Shown piece after piece: positions 26,951 to 33,856 of a stretch of 64,000 bases of DNA (positions within the stretch are counted from its first letter, which is position 1; each line of letters starts with the position of its first letter). The stretch is taken from assembly GCF_015220045.1 (NCBI RefSeq), contig NZ_JADBGB010000001.1, forward strand, positions 372,001 through 436,000, read 5' to 3'. The notes beneath the pieces were generated by a model. The model worked only from the letters and a program-made list of their open reading frames with translations, was not told where the DNA came from and searched no databases. Source of the DNA: Marivivens aquimaris. Its GTDB lineage: Bacteria > Pseudomonadota > Alphaproteobacteria > Rhodobacterales > Rhodobacteraceae. The position numbers and the translations under genes are program-made.

Positions 26951-28750
26951 ATGACCGAGCTGAAGAACATCCGCAACTTCTCGATCGTTGCGCACATCGA
27001 CCATGGTAAATCCACTCTGGCAGACCGTCTGATCCAGATGACTGGTACCGTGGCCGAACGCGACATGAAGGCACAGATGCTCGATGCGATGGACATCGAA
27101 CGCGAACGCGGCATCACCATCAAGGCGAACTCCGTCCGTATCGAATATCCTGCCAAGGACGGTGAGACCTACATCCTCAACCTGATCGACACTCCTGGTC
27201 ACGTCGACTTTGCCTACGAAGTCTCCCGCTCCATGCAGGCGGTCGAAGGCTCGCTGCTGGTTGTCGATGCCTCGCAGGGCGTCGAGGCGCAGACCCTCGC
27301 GAACGTCTATCAGGCGATCGACGCTGGCCACGAAATCGTGCCCGTCCTGAACAAGGTCGACCTTCCCGCCGCCGAGCCCGAGCGCGTGAAGGAAAACATC
27401 GAGGACGTCATCGGCATCGACGCTTCCGAAGCGATCCCGATCTCCGCCAAAACCGGCCTCGGCATCCCCGAAGTGCTCGAAGCCATCGTCCAGAAGCTGC
27501 CCGCCCCCACCGGCGACCGCAACGCGCCGCTCAAGGCCATGCTGGTCGACTCGTGGTACGACCCGTACCTCGGCGTTGTCGTCATGATCCGCGTCATGGA
27601 CGGCGTCATCAAAAAGGGCGACCGCATCAAAATGATGCAGACCGGTGCCGTCTACGGCGTCGACAAACTCGCCGTCCTCAAGCCCAAGATGGTCGACATC
27701 CCCGAGCTTGGACCGGGCGAGATCGGCATCTGGACCGGCTCCATCAAGCAGGTCCGCGACACCCGCGTCGGCGACACCATCACCCACGAGAAAAAAGGCA
27801 CCGACAAGCCGCTGCCGGGCTTCAAACCCGCCCAGCCGGTCGTCTTCTGCGGCCTCTTCCCCGTGGACGCCAACGACTTCGAAGACCTGCGCGACGCGAT
27901 CGAGAAACTCGCCCTCAACGACGCCTCCTTCTCCTACGAGATGGAAACCTCGGCCGCTCTGGGCTTCGGCTTCCGCATGGGCTTCCTCGGCCTCCTCCAC
28001 CTCGAGGTCGTCCGTGACCGCCTCGAACGCGAATACGACCTCGACCTGATCACGACCGCCCCCTCGGTGGTCTTCAAGATCCACCTGCGCGACGGCGAGG
28101 TCCGCGACCTGCACAACCCCGCCGACATGCCCGACCTCACGCTGGTCGAACACATCGAAGAGCCGCGCATCAAGGCCACCATCATGGTGCCCGACGAATA
28201 CCTCGGCGACGTGCTCAAGCTCTGTCAGGACCGCCGCGGTGTGCAGCTCAACCTCACCTACGCGGGCACCCGCGCCATGGTGGAGTACGATCTGCCGCTG
28301 GCCGAGGTCGTGTTCGACTTCTACGACCGCCTCAAGTCGGTGACCAAGGGCTACGCCTCCTTCGACTACCAGATGCTCGAATACCGCGAGGATAACCTCG
28401 TCAAGATGTCGATCCTCGTGAACGAAGAACCCGTGGACGCGCTGTCGATCATGGTCCACCGCGACCGCGCCGAATCCCGTGGCCGCGTCATGTGCGAAAA
28501 GCTCAAGGACCTGATCCCCCGCCACATGTTCAAGATCCCCGTGCAGGCCGCCATCGGTGGCCGCGTCATTGCCCGCGAGACCATCGCCGCCATGCGCAAG
28601 GACGTGACGGCCAAGTGCTACGGCGGCGACGCCACCCGTAAGCGCAAACTGCTCGACAAGCAGAAGGCCGGTAAGAAGAAAATGCGCCAGTTCGGCAAAG
28701 TCGAAATCCCGCAGGAAGCCTTCATCAACGCGCTGAAGATGGATAATTGA
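26951..28750 (+). CDS. lepA: Elongation factor 4 (LepA)
   Basis: This 599-residue translational GTPase moves stalled ribosomes backwards or helps initiation complexes. It shows the G motifs [17 protein letters not shown] and NKVDLP, then domains II-V as in EF-G but without domain IV. The C-terminal domain unique to EF4 includes [20 protein letters not shown]. Length is exactly typical (598-602 residues). A strong terminator follows at 28774, after which composition changes abruptly. Confidence 0.97.
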   Translation: MTELKNIRNFSIVAHIDHGKSTLADRLIQMTGTVAERDMKAQMLDAMDIERERGITIKANSVRIEYPAKDGETYILNLIDTPGHVDFAYEVSRSMQAVEGSLLVVDASQGVEAQTLANVYQAIDAGHEIVPVLNKVDLPAAEPERVKENIEDVIGIDASEAIPISAKTGLGIPEVLEAIVQKLPAPTGDRNAPLKAMLVDSWYDPYLGVVVMIRVMDGVIKKGDRIKMMQTGAVYGVDKLAVLKPKMVDIPELGPGEIGIWTGSIKQVRDTRVGDTITHEKKGTDKPLPGFKPAQPVVFCGLFPVDANDFEDLRDAIEKLALNDASFSYEMETSAALGFGFRMGFLGLLHLEVVRDRLEREYDLDLITTAPSVVFKIHLRDGEVRDLHNPADMPDLTLVEHIEEPRIKATIMVPDEYLGDVLKLCQDRRGVQLNLTYAGTRAMVEYDLPLAEVVFDFYDRLKSVTKGYASFDYQMLEYREDNLVKMSILVNEEPVDALSIMVHRDRAESRGRVMCEKLKDLIPRHMFKIPVQAAIGGRVIARETIAAMRKDVTAKCYGGDATRKRKLLDKQKAGKKKMRQFGKVEIPQEAFINALKMDN

Positions 28751-28773
28751 TCCACCTCCAGTTGTGATGCTAC

Positions 28774-28805
28774 AAAAAGCCGTCCCGATGTGGGGCGGCT
28801 TTTTT
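28774..28805 (+). terminator. Intrinsic terminator of lepA
   Basis: Stem GCCGTCCC (28779-28786), loop GATGT, GGGGCGGC (28792-28799, one G-T pair), then six T, with an A-run before the stem. Confidence 0.92.
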
Positions 28806-28817
28806 GTTTGGGTTGGC

Positions 28818-29678
28818 ATGATTGAACTTATTAGCCAGAGTTTGTCGTATGGTTTGCAAGATTTAGATTTGCACAGTCCTTCGTCTTGGGTCCTCTCAGA
28901 CGCAATTATAGATAATGAAAGAATAAACTATTGGGATTGGGCTGCGGCCAATGCGTCTGCCTTCGGTGGGTTCTTCTCAGGTTTGGCATCCGGGGCTGCA
29001 GCATATTTCATTTTCCGCCAAGGTATAAAAACAGAAAGAAAAAAACAGTCTATTGCGGAAAGAAAAATTCAATCTCAAAAAGCGCTTTCGGCATTTATGA
29101 AAATTAGGAAATACGTAGACAGCGCAGTCAAAATTCGTCACCAGCAAAGTCTTGAATATCCAGTAAATATAATGGGGCCAAGCGATATTCCAATGCGACC
29201 TTTTTCGGTTTTGCCGGCTGAAAATCACGATTTTCAGTTTGAGCAAATATTAGTTGATGAGGTCATATTTTTGGCAAAGTCTTCATCCAGCGAGTTTTTA
29301 CTGAACGATGTATTCGATTTAGAGGCTTGGGCACGTCGGAGAGCTGCGCTTTGTTCTGAGTATAGCAAGCTCCGGCATGAATGGGATCAATGGTTTTCAA
29401 ATCTAATCCCATTGCAGGCATACTTATTGGGCAACAAAAAAAGTCCACCGGGATTGACCGGTTCGATGATATTAGAAGCAAAAATACGTATGTCGAAAAT
29501 GAATAGTCTTCTAAGCGGAATTCTTGATGATCACCTTGGTGCAGATAGACAATATGTTGAGGTCTTGGAGCAATATCACATACATGCTTCGGCCGAGTTT
29601 GAGGGTGATTTCCCCCTTGGTATGGAGATCAGCGAGCTTTTGGCTATGGTGTTGCGGATCGAAGGCGCCCCTAGCTAG
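28818..29678 (+). CDS. AT-rich orphan gene: membrane segment plus helical domain
   Basis: I do not recognise this 286-residue protein. A hydrophobic stretch at about residues 41-66 (WAAANASAFGGFFSGLASGA and onward) should cross the inner membrane once or twice. A strongly basic helix follows (FRQGIKTERKKQSIAERKIQ, likely coiled coil), then a soluble, mainly helical region with a WARRRAALCSEYSKLRHEWD element. Base use differs from all neighbours: by hand count 28981-29040 has 26 G+C of 60 and 29041-29100 has 20 of 60. Starts upstream of 28818 lie inside the lepA terminator. It borders an IS element and is probably acquired. A defence or toxin role is possible but unsupported. Confidence 0.7.
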   Translation: MIELISQSLSYGLQDLDLHSPSSWVLSDAIIDNERINYWDWAAANASAFGGFFSGLASGAAAYFIFRQGIKTERKKQSIAERKIQSQKALSAFMKIRKYVDSAVKIRHQQSLEYPVNIMGPSDIPMRPFSVLPAENHDFQFEQILVDEVIFLAKSSSSEFLLNDVFDLEAWARRRAALCSEYSKLRHEWDQWFSNLIPLQAYLLGNKKSPPGLTGSMILEAKIRMSKMNSLLSGILDDHLGADRQYVEVLEQYHIHASAEFEGDFPLGMEISELLAMVLRIEGAPS

Positions 29679-29735
29679 GGCGCCGCTGCGTCGTCGGGTT
29701 TCATGCCGATCGACTCACTCCCCACTCAAAGCCTG

Positions 29736-29743
29736 TCGCACCC
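29736..29743. repeat. TCGCACCC motif at the left edge of the IS
   Basis: One copy of the motif that clusters at 31356-31505 lies two bases from the IS left end. Neither the orphan gene nor the IS explains it. Confidence 0.45.
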
Positions 29744-29824
29744 TGTGACCTGCCCCCAAGAAACTGGGCCATTCAAAAGGAGAGTTTGTTCTCGTAACGT
29801 TCGAAGCAACGAGGAGAACAAAGA

Positions 29825-30091
29825 ATGCGTAAATCACGTTTCACGGAAGAACAGATTGTCCGGATTTTGCAGGAATATACGGCCGGGGCGAAGGTCGCGG
29901 AGCTGTGTCGCAAGCATGGCATGTCGGATGCGACGCTCTACAAGTGGAAGAGCCGGTATGGGGGCATGCAGGTTTCCGAACTGCGCCGCCTGAAAGATCT
30001 GGAAGCCGAGAACGCTGAACTCAAGCGGCTTCTGGCGGATGCCATGCTCGACAATTCGGGTCTGAAAGGGCTGCTGGCAAAAAACTCCTGA
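29825..30091 (+). CDS. IS3-family OrfA (helix-turn-helix, leucine zipper)
   Basis: The 88-residue protein has the IS3 OrfA helix-turn-helix (RKSRFTEEQIVRILQEYTAG, VAELCRKHGMSDATLYKWKS), which recognises the inverted repeats. A leucine-zipper helix follows (LRRLKDLEAENAELKRLLAD) for pairing with OrfAB. GAGGAG lies before ATG 29825. Near its end the codons GCA AAA AAC form the slippery heptamer A-AAA-AAC (30079-30085), after which OrfA stops at TGA. Confidence 0.95.
   Translation: MRKSRFTEEQIVRILQEYTAGAKVAELCRKHGMSDATLYKWKSRYGGMQVSELRRLKDLEAENAELKRLLADAMLDNSGLKGLLAKNS
30079..30085 (+). other. Minus-one programmed frameshift site A-AAA-AAC
   Basis: In the OrfA frame the bases read gcA AAA AAC, a classic slippery heptamer. 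Slipping back one base joins OrfA to the orfB frame, which is open here (LLTPAHRRDAVKTLMADHQ), giving the OrfAB transposase. Confidence 0.8.
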
Positions 30092-30114
30092 CGCCTGCAC
30101 ACCGCCGGGATGCC

Positions 30115-30984
30115 GTGAAGACGCTGATGGCGGATCATCAGTTCACGGAGCGGCGGGCGTGCAGGCTGGTCGGGATTTCGCGGTCGAGCCTGGCCTATCG
30201 GGCACGGCCAGACCGCCATGTGCGACTTCGAGAACGCCTGATCACTCTTTCAGGCAAACACAGGAGGTATGGTTATCGCATGCTGCATGCCAAGCTTGTC
30301 CGCGAGGACTTCAAGGTGAACGTGAAGGTCGTCGAGCGCCTCTATCGGGAGGAGCGCCTATGGCTGCGCCGGACGAAGCGCAAGAAGATCCCGCGCGAGG
30401 CGCGTGAGGGCAGTTGGTGCCCGATCGCTGCCAACCAGCGTTGGTCGCTCGACTTCACCAGCGATGCGTTGGCCAATGGCCGGAAGTTCCGCACCGCCAA
30501 TCTCAAGGACGATTGCACCCGCGAATGCCCGGTGATCGAGGTGGACTTTTCTCTGCCTGGTGAGCGGGTTGTGGAAATGCTGGAGCGGGTTGCCCGGGAG
30601 CGAGGATACCCCGATATCCTGGTCGTTGATAACGGCCCGGAACTTCGTGGTCGGGCCATGGACAGATGGGCCGATGATCACGGCGTGCAGCTGTATTTCA
30701 TCGACCCGGGGAAACCTACGCAGAATGCTTACATCGAGAGCTTCAACGGGCGGTTCCGCGAGGAATGCCTGAACCAGCACTGGTTCACGAGCATCGGTGA
30801 AGCCCGAGAGATTATCGAAGAATGGAGGGCCGATTACAATACGGAACGCCCGCACAGCAGCTTGAAGTATCAGACGCCGGAGGAGTTCGCCGCAGCGCGG
30901 CCCTTCGACAAAACGCAATGGGCACCGACGCTTGAGCTACCTGATGGCTCCGCGCCTGCGCCCATTGCTCACGCAGCCGAATGA
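30115..30984 (+). CDS. IS3-family transposase OrfB (DDE integrase core)
   Basis: The 289-residue stretch holds an N-terminal helix-turn-helix remnant (FTERRACRLVGISRSSLAYR), the HTH_21 region, and the rve/DDE core. The catalytic residues are Asp in WSLDFTSD, Asp in LVVDNGPE, and Glu in AYIESFNGRFREE, with the usual spacing. The end has YNTERPHSSLKYQTPEEFAA. It is most likely made as OrfAB by minus-one slipping at 30079. The GTG at 30115 is only the first possible separate start, and the frame is open further back to the slip site. Confidence 0.95.
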   Translation: MKTLMADHQFTERRACRLVGISRSSLAYRARPDRHVRLRERLITLSGKHRRYGYRMLHAKLVREDFKVNVKVVERLYREERLWLRRTKRKKIPREAREGSWCPIAANQRWSLDFTSDALANGRKFRTANLKDDCTRECPVIEVDFSLPGERVVEMLERVARERGYPDILVVDNGPELRGRAMDRWADDHGVQLYFIDPGKPTQNAYIESFNGRFREECLNQHWFTSIGEAREIIEEWRADYNTERPHSSLKYQTPEEFAAARPFDKTQWAPTLELPDGSAPAPIAHAAE

Positions 30985-31012
30985 TGGCACACAAAAGGGG
31001 AACAGGCTCTTC

Positions 31013-31330
31013 TCACAAGTGGCCCTGAGAAAAGGGGCAGGTCAGTAGGACTCTCTCGGCCTCTTGGGTTAGTTCGTAGTGTTCGATGTGGAGTTTGGCG
31101 AAGCGCCAGTCCTGTAGGATGCGTTCCATCTCGCTTTCGTGCTGGTCCATCGGTTTGCCCATCATCCGGTCGAGCGCGCGCATGTGGTGGGCGGGGACGA
31201 CGCCTGCGGCGGGGCGGCCGTGTTTGAGCAGCCAGATGTGGGCGTTGTTCTCTATGACCCAGTTCACATTTTTTGACGCGTGGATGCGAAAATCTGTGAG
31301 GGAAAGCTTGCGTAACGGTGCCACGCCCAT
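31013..31330 (-). pseudogene. Small gene truncated by the IS, Phd-antitoxin-like
   Basis: ATG 31330 (AAGGAG six bases before) begins a 105-codon frame. Residues 1-95 are native: KLSLTDFRIHASKNVNWVIE, NAHIWLLKHGRPAAGVVPAH, then helices. The layout of a strand, then a short loop ending GRPAAGVV and a helix, recalls Phd/YefM antitoxins. At 31044 the frame enters the IS right end, and the last nine residues (TCPFSQGHL) are IS-encoded. The original C-terminus, and any gene downstream on this strand, is therefore lost or lies elsewhere. Family call is tentative. Confidence 0.6.
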
Positions 31331-31355
31331 GGGCATCTCCTTTTTGCGGCGGTGA

Positions 31356-31505
31356 TCGCACCTTTTTCTGGGGCGGTTAGGGTGCGAAGTGCGGAATTCA
31401 GGTGCAATCGCCCGATTCACAAACCTTCCGATCGCACCCTTTTCGCGCCCCGATAGGGTGCGGACTCAAGCTATCGCACCCCCGCGAAAACGCCCTTAAC
31501 GCACC
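31356..31505. repeat. Cluster of GGGTGCGA-type repeats in both directions
   Basis: Within 150 bases the motif (C/T)CGCACC(C) or its complement occurs about seven times: 31356, 31380 (GGGTGCGA), 31401 (GGTGCAA, degenerate), 31432, 31456 (GGGTGCGG), 31474 and 31499. Two pairs form spaced inverted repeats around GGGGCGG/CGCCCC centres. It lies upstream of the truncated antitoxin-like gene and may be its operator region, or a protein-binding or recombination site. Confidence 0.6.
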
Positions 31506-31587
31506 GTCCGCAGGGGTGGTTGACCTACCTCAAGGCGGGCTCTGTTAATTTATGAGATTATCGGGATGTAACAGGAAAGGGCCCCAA

Positions 31588-31770
31588 ATGCTCCGTCTCG
31601 CATCCGTTTTGTACTCCCTGATCTCCACCACACTCGCCGGCACCTTCGTCGTGGCGGCCTTGGTGATGGGGCAGGACACCCTTCAACCCATTGTAATCGC
31701 AGCAGCTTTGGGTTTTGTCGCAGCACTGCCAGTTACGTGGCTCGTCGCCAAAGCGATGGTCGAGCGCTGA
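31588..31770 (+). CDS. Small two-helix membrane protein, cassette copy 1
   Basis: The 60-residue protein is two hydrophobic helices: ASVLYSLISTTLAGTFVVAA, then a short loop (GQDTLQP), then VIAAALGFVAALPVTWLVAK. It is homologous to the 72-residue protein at 32582 (shared LAG, LxxG, PV-W-V pattern). Short proteins of this type are, from memory, common in Rhodobacteraceae and are sometimes mislabelled CTP synthetase, with which nothing is shared. Function is unknown. ATG 31588 follows AGGAAAGGGCCCCAA. A 26-codon gene follows at 31827. Confidence 0.75.
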   Translation: MLRLASVLYSLISTTLAGTFVVAALVMGQDTLQPIVIAAALGFVAALPVTWLVAKAMVER

Positions 31771-31826
31771 CCCGCGACGGAATCCCCGCGCACGTCCGTA
31801 TTACTCCCAAACCAAAGGAGTTAACG

Positions 31827-31907
31827 ATGACCTACGTCTCAGCCACCTACCTGATTTTCCTGGGATTCCTCACCGCTACCGCACTAATTTCGGGCGTCGG
31901 CATCTAA
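31827..31907 (+). CDS. 26-residue membrane peptide, cassette copy 1
   Basis: ATG at 31827 follows a good ribosome site, AAAGGAG, six bases upstream, and the frame closes with TAA at 31905-31907. The product is one hydrophobic helix (TYLIFLGFLTATALISGVGI at its end). It has the same length as the peptide at 32805 and, in an ungapped alignment, eight identical positions: M1, Y8, I10, L15, T16, A19, L20 and I26. Both peptides follow a gene for a small two-helix membrane protein. Possibly a regulatory or structural membrane peptide. Confidence 0.65.
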   Translation: MTYVSATYLIFLGFLTATALISGVGI

Positions 31908-31938
31908 AAAGGCCGCCCCAGTGGGACGGCCCTTAAAA
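31908..31938. terminator. Bidirectional terminator
   Basis: GGCCGCCCC (31911-31919), loop AGT, GGGACGGCC (31923-31931), with one mismatch. An A-run on the left gives a T-run for the minus-strand gene, so it serves the peptide gene and the FMN-barrel gene. Confidence 0.8.
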
Positions 31939-31946
31939 GGTAAATG

Positions 31947-32453
31947 TTAAGCCGCGAAGCGGAAGGTCTTGTGGACCCCGACGTCCGGCAGATGGTCCTC
32001 ATCCATGTTCGCCCGCGCGATCTCAAAACCGAAACGCAGGGAGCTTTCGGTCGAGCCCCAGACCGAGGCGTCAGCCAGCGTCAGGCGCAGCAGCGTGACC
32101 TTCGGATCCTCGCGGCCCTTCTCGAACCACGCGCCGGCAACGGGCGACCACAGCTCGTCCAGTTTCGCTTGGTCCTCGACCTGCTCAAGCGTACCTGCGA
32201 GGCAGGCGTGGAAGTCCTGATCCTTGCCGACAATGCAGTAATGCGCGCGGCCACCAAGGCCCACAGCGCGGACCAGATCGGTGTCCGAAGAGGTAATGAA
32301 ATAAAGGGTATTGGTGTCCCAATCGGTGAAGTGGGTCATCGGCTGCATGTGCTGCGACGAGCCTTCGACGCCCAGCATACCAACGCGGACATCGTCCATT
32401 TTCTCGATGAGAGCGTGGCGCGGATCGTGTTCGATTTCTTTGCGGATAGACAT
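31947..32453 (-). CDS. Pyridoxamine-phosphate-oxidase-like FMN split-barrel protein
   Basis: The 168-residue protein looks like a general-stress-protein-26 type split barrel that binds FMN or a related flavin. Visible strands include VGMLGVEGSSQHMQPMTHFT, TNTLYFITSSDTDLVRAVGL and HYCIVGKDQDFHACLAGTLE, and the C-terminal helix and strand contain LLRLTLADASVWGS. The substrate is unknown. ATG 32453 has AAAGGA nine bases upstream; a TTG start six codons earlier is less likely. It lies between, and opposite to, the two small-membrane-protein cassettes. Confidence 0.85.
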   Translation of the reverse strand: MSIRKEIEHDPRHALIEKMDDVRVGMLGVEGSSQHMQPMTHFTDWDTNTLYFITSSDTDLVRAVGLGGRAHYCIVGKDQDFHACLAGTLEQVEDQAKLDELWSPVAGAWFEKGREDPKVTLLRLTLADASVWGSTESSLRFGFEIARANMDEDHLPDVGVHKTFRFAA

Positions 32454-32581
32454 GGTTTTGCATCCTTTCAATTGCTTGCCAATCCAACGCCGTAGGCGGC
32501 GCGCGGTTCCGTCACGAACACGTCACGGAACGAAGCCCGCCTTTTGCACGTTACTCTCCAAAGCTTAATGAGGAGCAAGTT

Positions 32582-32800
32582 ATGCGTGCTTTACTTTGGG
32601 TCGTCGCCCTGATGACCGCTTCCGCCCTCGCCGGCGCCGCCATCATCATGGTTCTCGCTCTGGGATTTTATACGGGCTACGCGTTAACGCTGGCTGTAGT
32701 GACCGGCCTGATCATTTCCATTCCGGTAAGCTGGGTCGTCACCCGCGCCATCGGCAAATCCGACCCGCACTGGTCGGTCAAACGCGATGCAAAGATCTAA
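32582..32800 (+). CDS. Small two-helix membrane protein, cassette copy 2
   Basis: The 72-residue protein has two hydrophobic helices (LLWVVALMTASALAGAAIIM, then TLAVVTGLIISIPVSWVVTR) plus a charged tail (KSDPHWSVKRDAKI) absent from copy 1 at 31588. Shared residues include SALAG/TTLAG, the central LALG/LVMG, and IPVSWVV/LPVTWLV. GAGGAGC lies seven bases before ATG 32582. The 26-codon gene starts only four bases after its stop, so the two are translationally coupled. Confidence 0.75.
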   Translation: MRALLWVVALMTASALAGAAIIMVLALGFYTGYALTLAVVTGLIISIPVSWVVTRAIGKSDPHWSVKRDAKI

Positions 32801-32804
32801 CACT

Positions 32805-32885
32805 ATGAAGACACTGTATTTTAGCTACATCATCGCCATGGTCGGCCTCACCAGCCTCGCACTGATGACATCGAACTTCATCTAA
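32805..32885 (+). CDS. 26-residue membrane peptide, cassette copy 2
   Basis: ATG 32805 follows the upstream TAA by four bases with no clear ribosome site of its own, so translation should depend on re-initiation. The peptide is a single hydrophobic helix (YIIAMVGLTSLALMTSNFI). It shares length and eight identical positions with the peptide at 31827. A stable hairpin follows directly after its TAA, marking the transcript end. Confidence 0.65.
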   Translation: MKTLYFSYIIAMVGLTSLALMTSNFI

Positions 32886-32887
32886 AC

Positions 32888-32914
32888 GAAAGGGCCGGAT
32901 CACTCCGGCCCTTC
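32888..32914. terminator. Bidirectional terminator-like hairpin
   Basis: AAGGGCCGGA (32890-32899), loop TCAC, TCCGGCCCTT (32904-32913). It separates the peptide gene and the convergent esterase gene. Confidence 0.8.
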
Positions 32915-32918
32915 GCTT

Positions 32919-33662
32919 CTATGCATTCAGGAAACTGCGCACCGCTGCCTCGAATTCCCGAGGCTTCTCGGCATGAAGCCAGTGTCCCGTGCCCGGAATT
33001 TTCGCGAAAACGGCGTTCGGGAACAGCTCTTTGATCCGCGCACGATACTCCGGCAGAACGTAAGTCGACTCGGCGCCTGACAGGAAAAACGCAGGTCCCT
33101 CGAAACGGCCGCTGACCTCAGGAAAACCGATGATCGCATCCATGTTCGCTTCCAAAGCGTCAAGGTTCAGCTTCCAGCGTTTCTCTTTCAGATCAAGGCT
33201 CTGGAGGAAGAACGCCTTCAAACCGTCGTCGATATCACCAAACTGCGCGACCGCATCAGACCGCTGGTCGACCGTCGATAGATCCACCCCCCGCATCCGC
33301 TCGATATTGTCACTCTGGGTATGCGCATAGCCCACAGGCGCGATGTCAGCGACAATTAGCTTGCGCACTTTCTCGGGGTGTTTCAGCGCCAGCATCATCG
33401 ACGCCTTGCCGCCCATTGAGTGACCCAGAACATCCCACTGTCCGTCGATCACCTCGGCCAGATCGTCCGCCAGATGCGGGTAATCATGCACGTCCGACCA
33501 TTCGCTGCTACCGTGGTTGCGCATATCAACAGCCACAACGCGCCGCTCATCCGATAGCCGCTTGGCAATGACGCCCCAGTTGCGGCCCGATCCGAACAGG
33601 CCATGGGCGATCAGCAGATCGGGATTGCCGGTTTTTTCACCGTGGAGAATGGTATTCAGCAT
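32919..33662 (-). CDS. Alpha/beta hydrolase, YbfF-like esterase
   Basis: This 247-residue serine hydrolase shows HGLFGSGRNW (oxyanion-hole region), VDMRNHGSS, nucleophile Ser82 in GHSMGGKA, and the histidine in GTGHWLHAEKP near the end. The N-terminus MLNTILHGEKTGNPDLLIAH and length fit the YbfF group, esterases of short acyl chains, including acyl-CoA in the E. coli protein. The natural substrate is unknown. The start has GAGGTG before ATG 33662, and the gene seems monocistronic, with a dispersed repeat upstream. Confidence 0.87.
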   Translation of the reverse strand: MLNTILHGEKTGNPDLLIAHGLFGSGRNWGVIAKRLSDERRVVAVDMRNHGSSEWSDVHDYPHLADDLAEVIDGQWDVLGHSMGGKASMMLALKHPEKVRKLIVADIAPVGYAHTQSDNIERMRGVDLSTVDQRSDAVAQFGDIDDGLKAFFLQSLDLKEKRWKLNLDALEANMDAIIGFPEVSGRFEGPAFFLSGAESTYVLPEYRARIKELFPNAVFAKIPGTGHWLHAEKPREFEAAVRSFLNA

Positions 33663-33720
33663 CGTTCACCTCTTCCCCGCAGCTATACCAGCCACAGGGC
33701 AAAGCAACACCCCGCCGCTT

Positions 33721-33780
33721 TTCATTCTGATTAAAATACCTCGGGGGTGAATGCCCGCAGGGCAGAGGGGGCAGCGCCCC
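33721..33780 (+). repeat. Dispersed intergenic repeat, copy B
   Basis: Starts TTCATTCTGATTAAAATACC, then TCGGGGG and a GC-rich inverted part (GGGCAG...GCGCCCC). Related to copies at 546, 36850, 56313, 56504 and 62079. Confidence 0.7.
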
Positions 33781-33804
33781 AATGCGCCGCGCCAGCGGCC
33801 AACG

Positions 33805-33834
33805 AAAAAGGCCGCAGCGCGATGCTGCGGCCCT
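33805..33834 (-). terminator. Intrinsic terminator of glyA
   Basis: GGCCGCAGC (33810-33818), loop GCGAT, GCTGCGGCC (33824-33832). Read on the minus strand, five T follow the stem. Confidence 0.9.
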
Positions 33835-33856
33835 ATTCAATTCAGTCCGAAACAGA

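Larger units (their letters stand above)
29746..31044 (+). mobile_element. IS3-family insertion sequence, IS407-like, complete
   Basis: This element is 1,299 bases long. Its ends are imperfect inverted repeats: left TGACCTGCCCC...GGGCCA (29746-29771), right the same on the minus strand (31044-31020), with 11 outer and 6 inner bases identical. It carries orfA and orfB with a frameshift signal between them and all three DDE residues, so it may still be active. The four bases on the left (CCTG) and right (GTAG) do not match, so no target-site duplication is seen. Its right end lies inside an older small gene. Confidence 0.92.

Noticed and set aside
28764..28817. Earlier starts for the AT-rich gene
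   Set aside because: They lie in the lepA terminator hairpin and would have to be translated through it.
31356..31505. CRISPR-like array
   Set aside because: Repeats are only 7-8 bases, alternate in direction and have irregular spacing.
31588..31770. CTP synthetase label for the small membrane protein
   Set aside because: The protein is 60 residues with two membrane helices and no synthetase or glutaminase motif.
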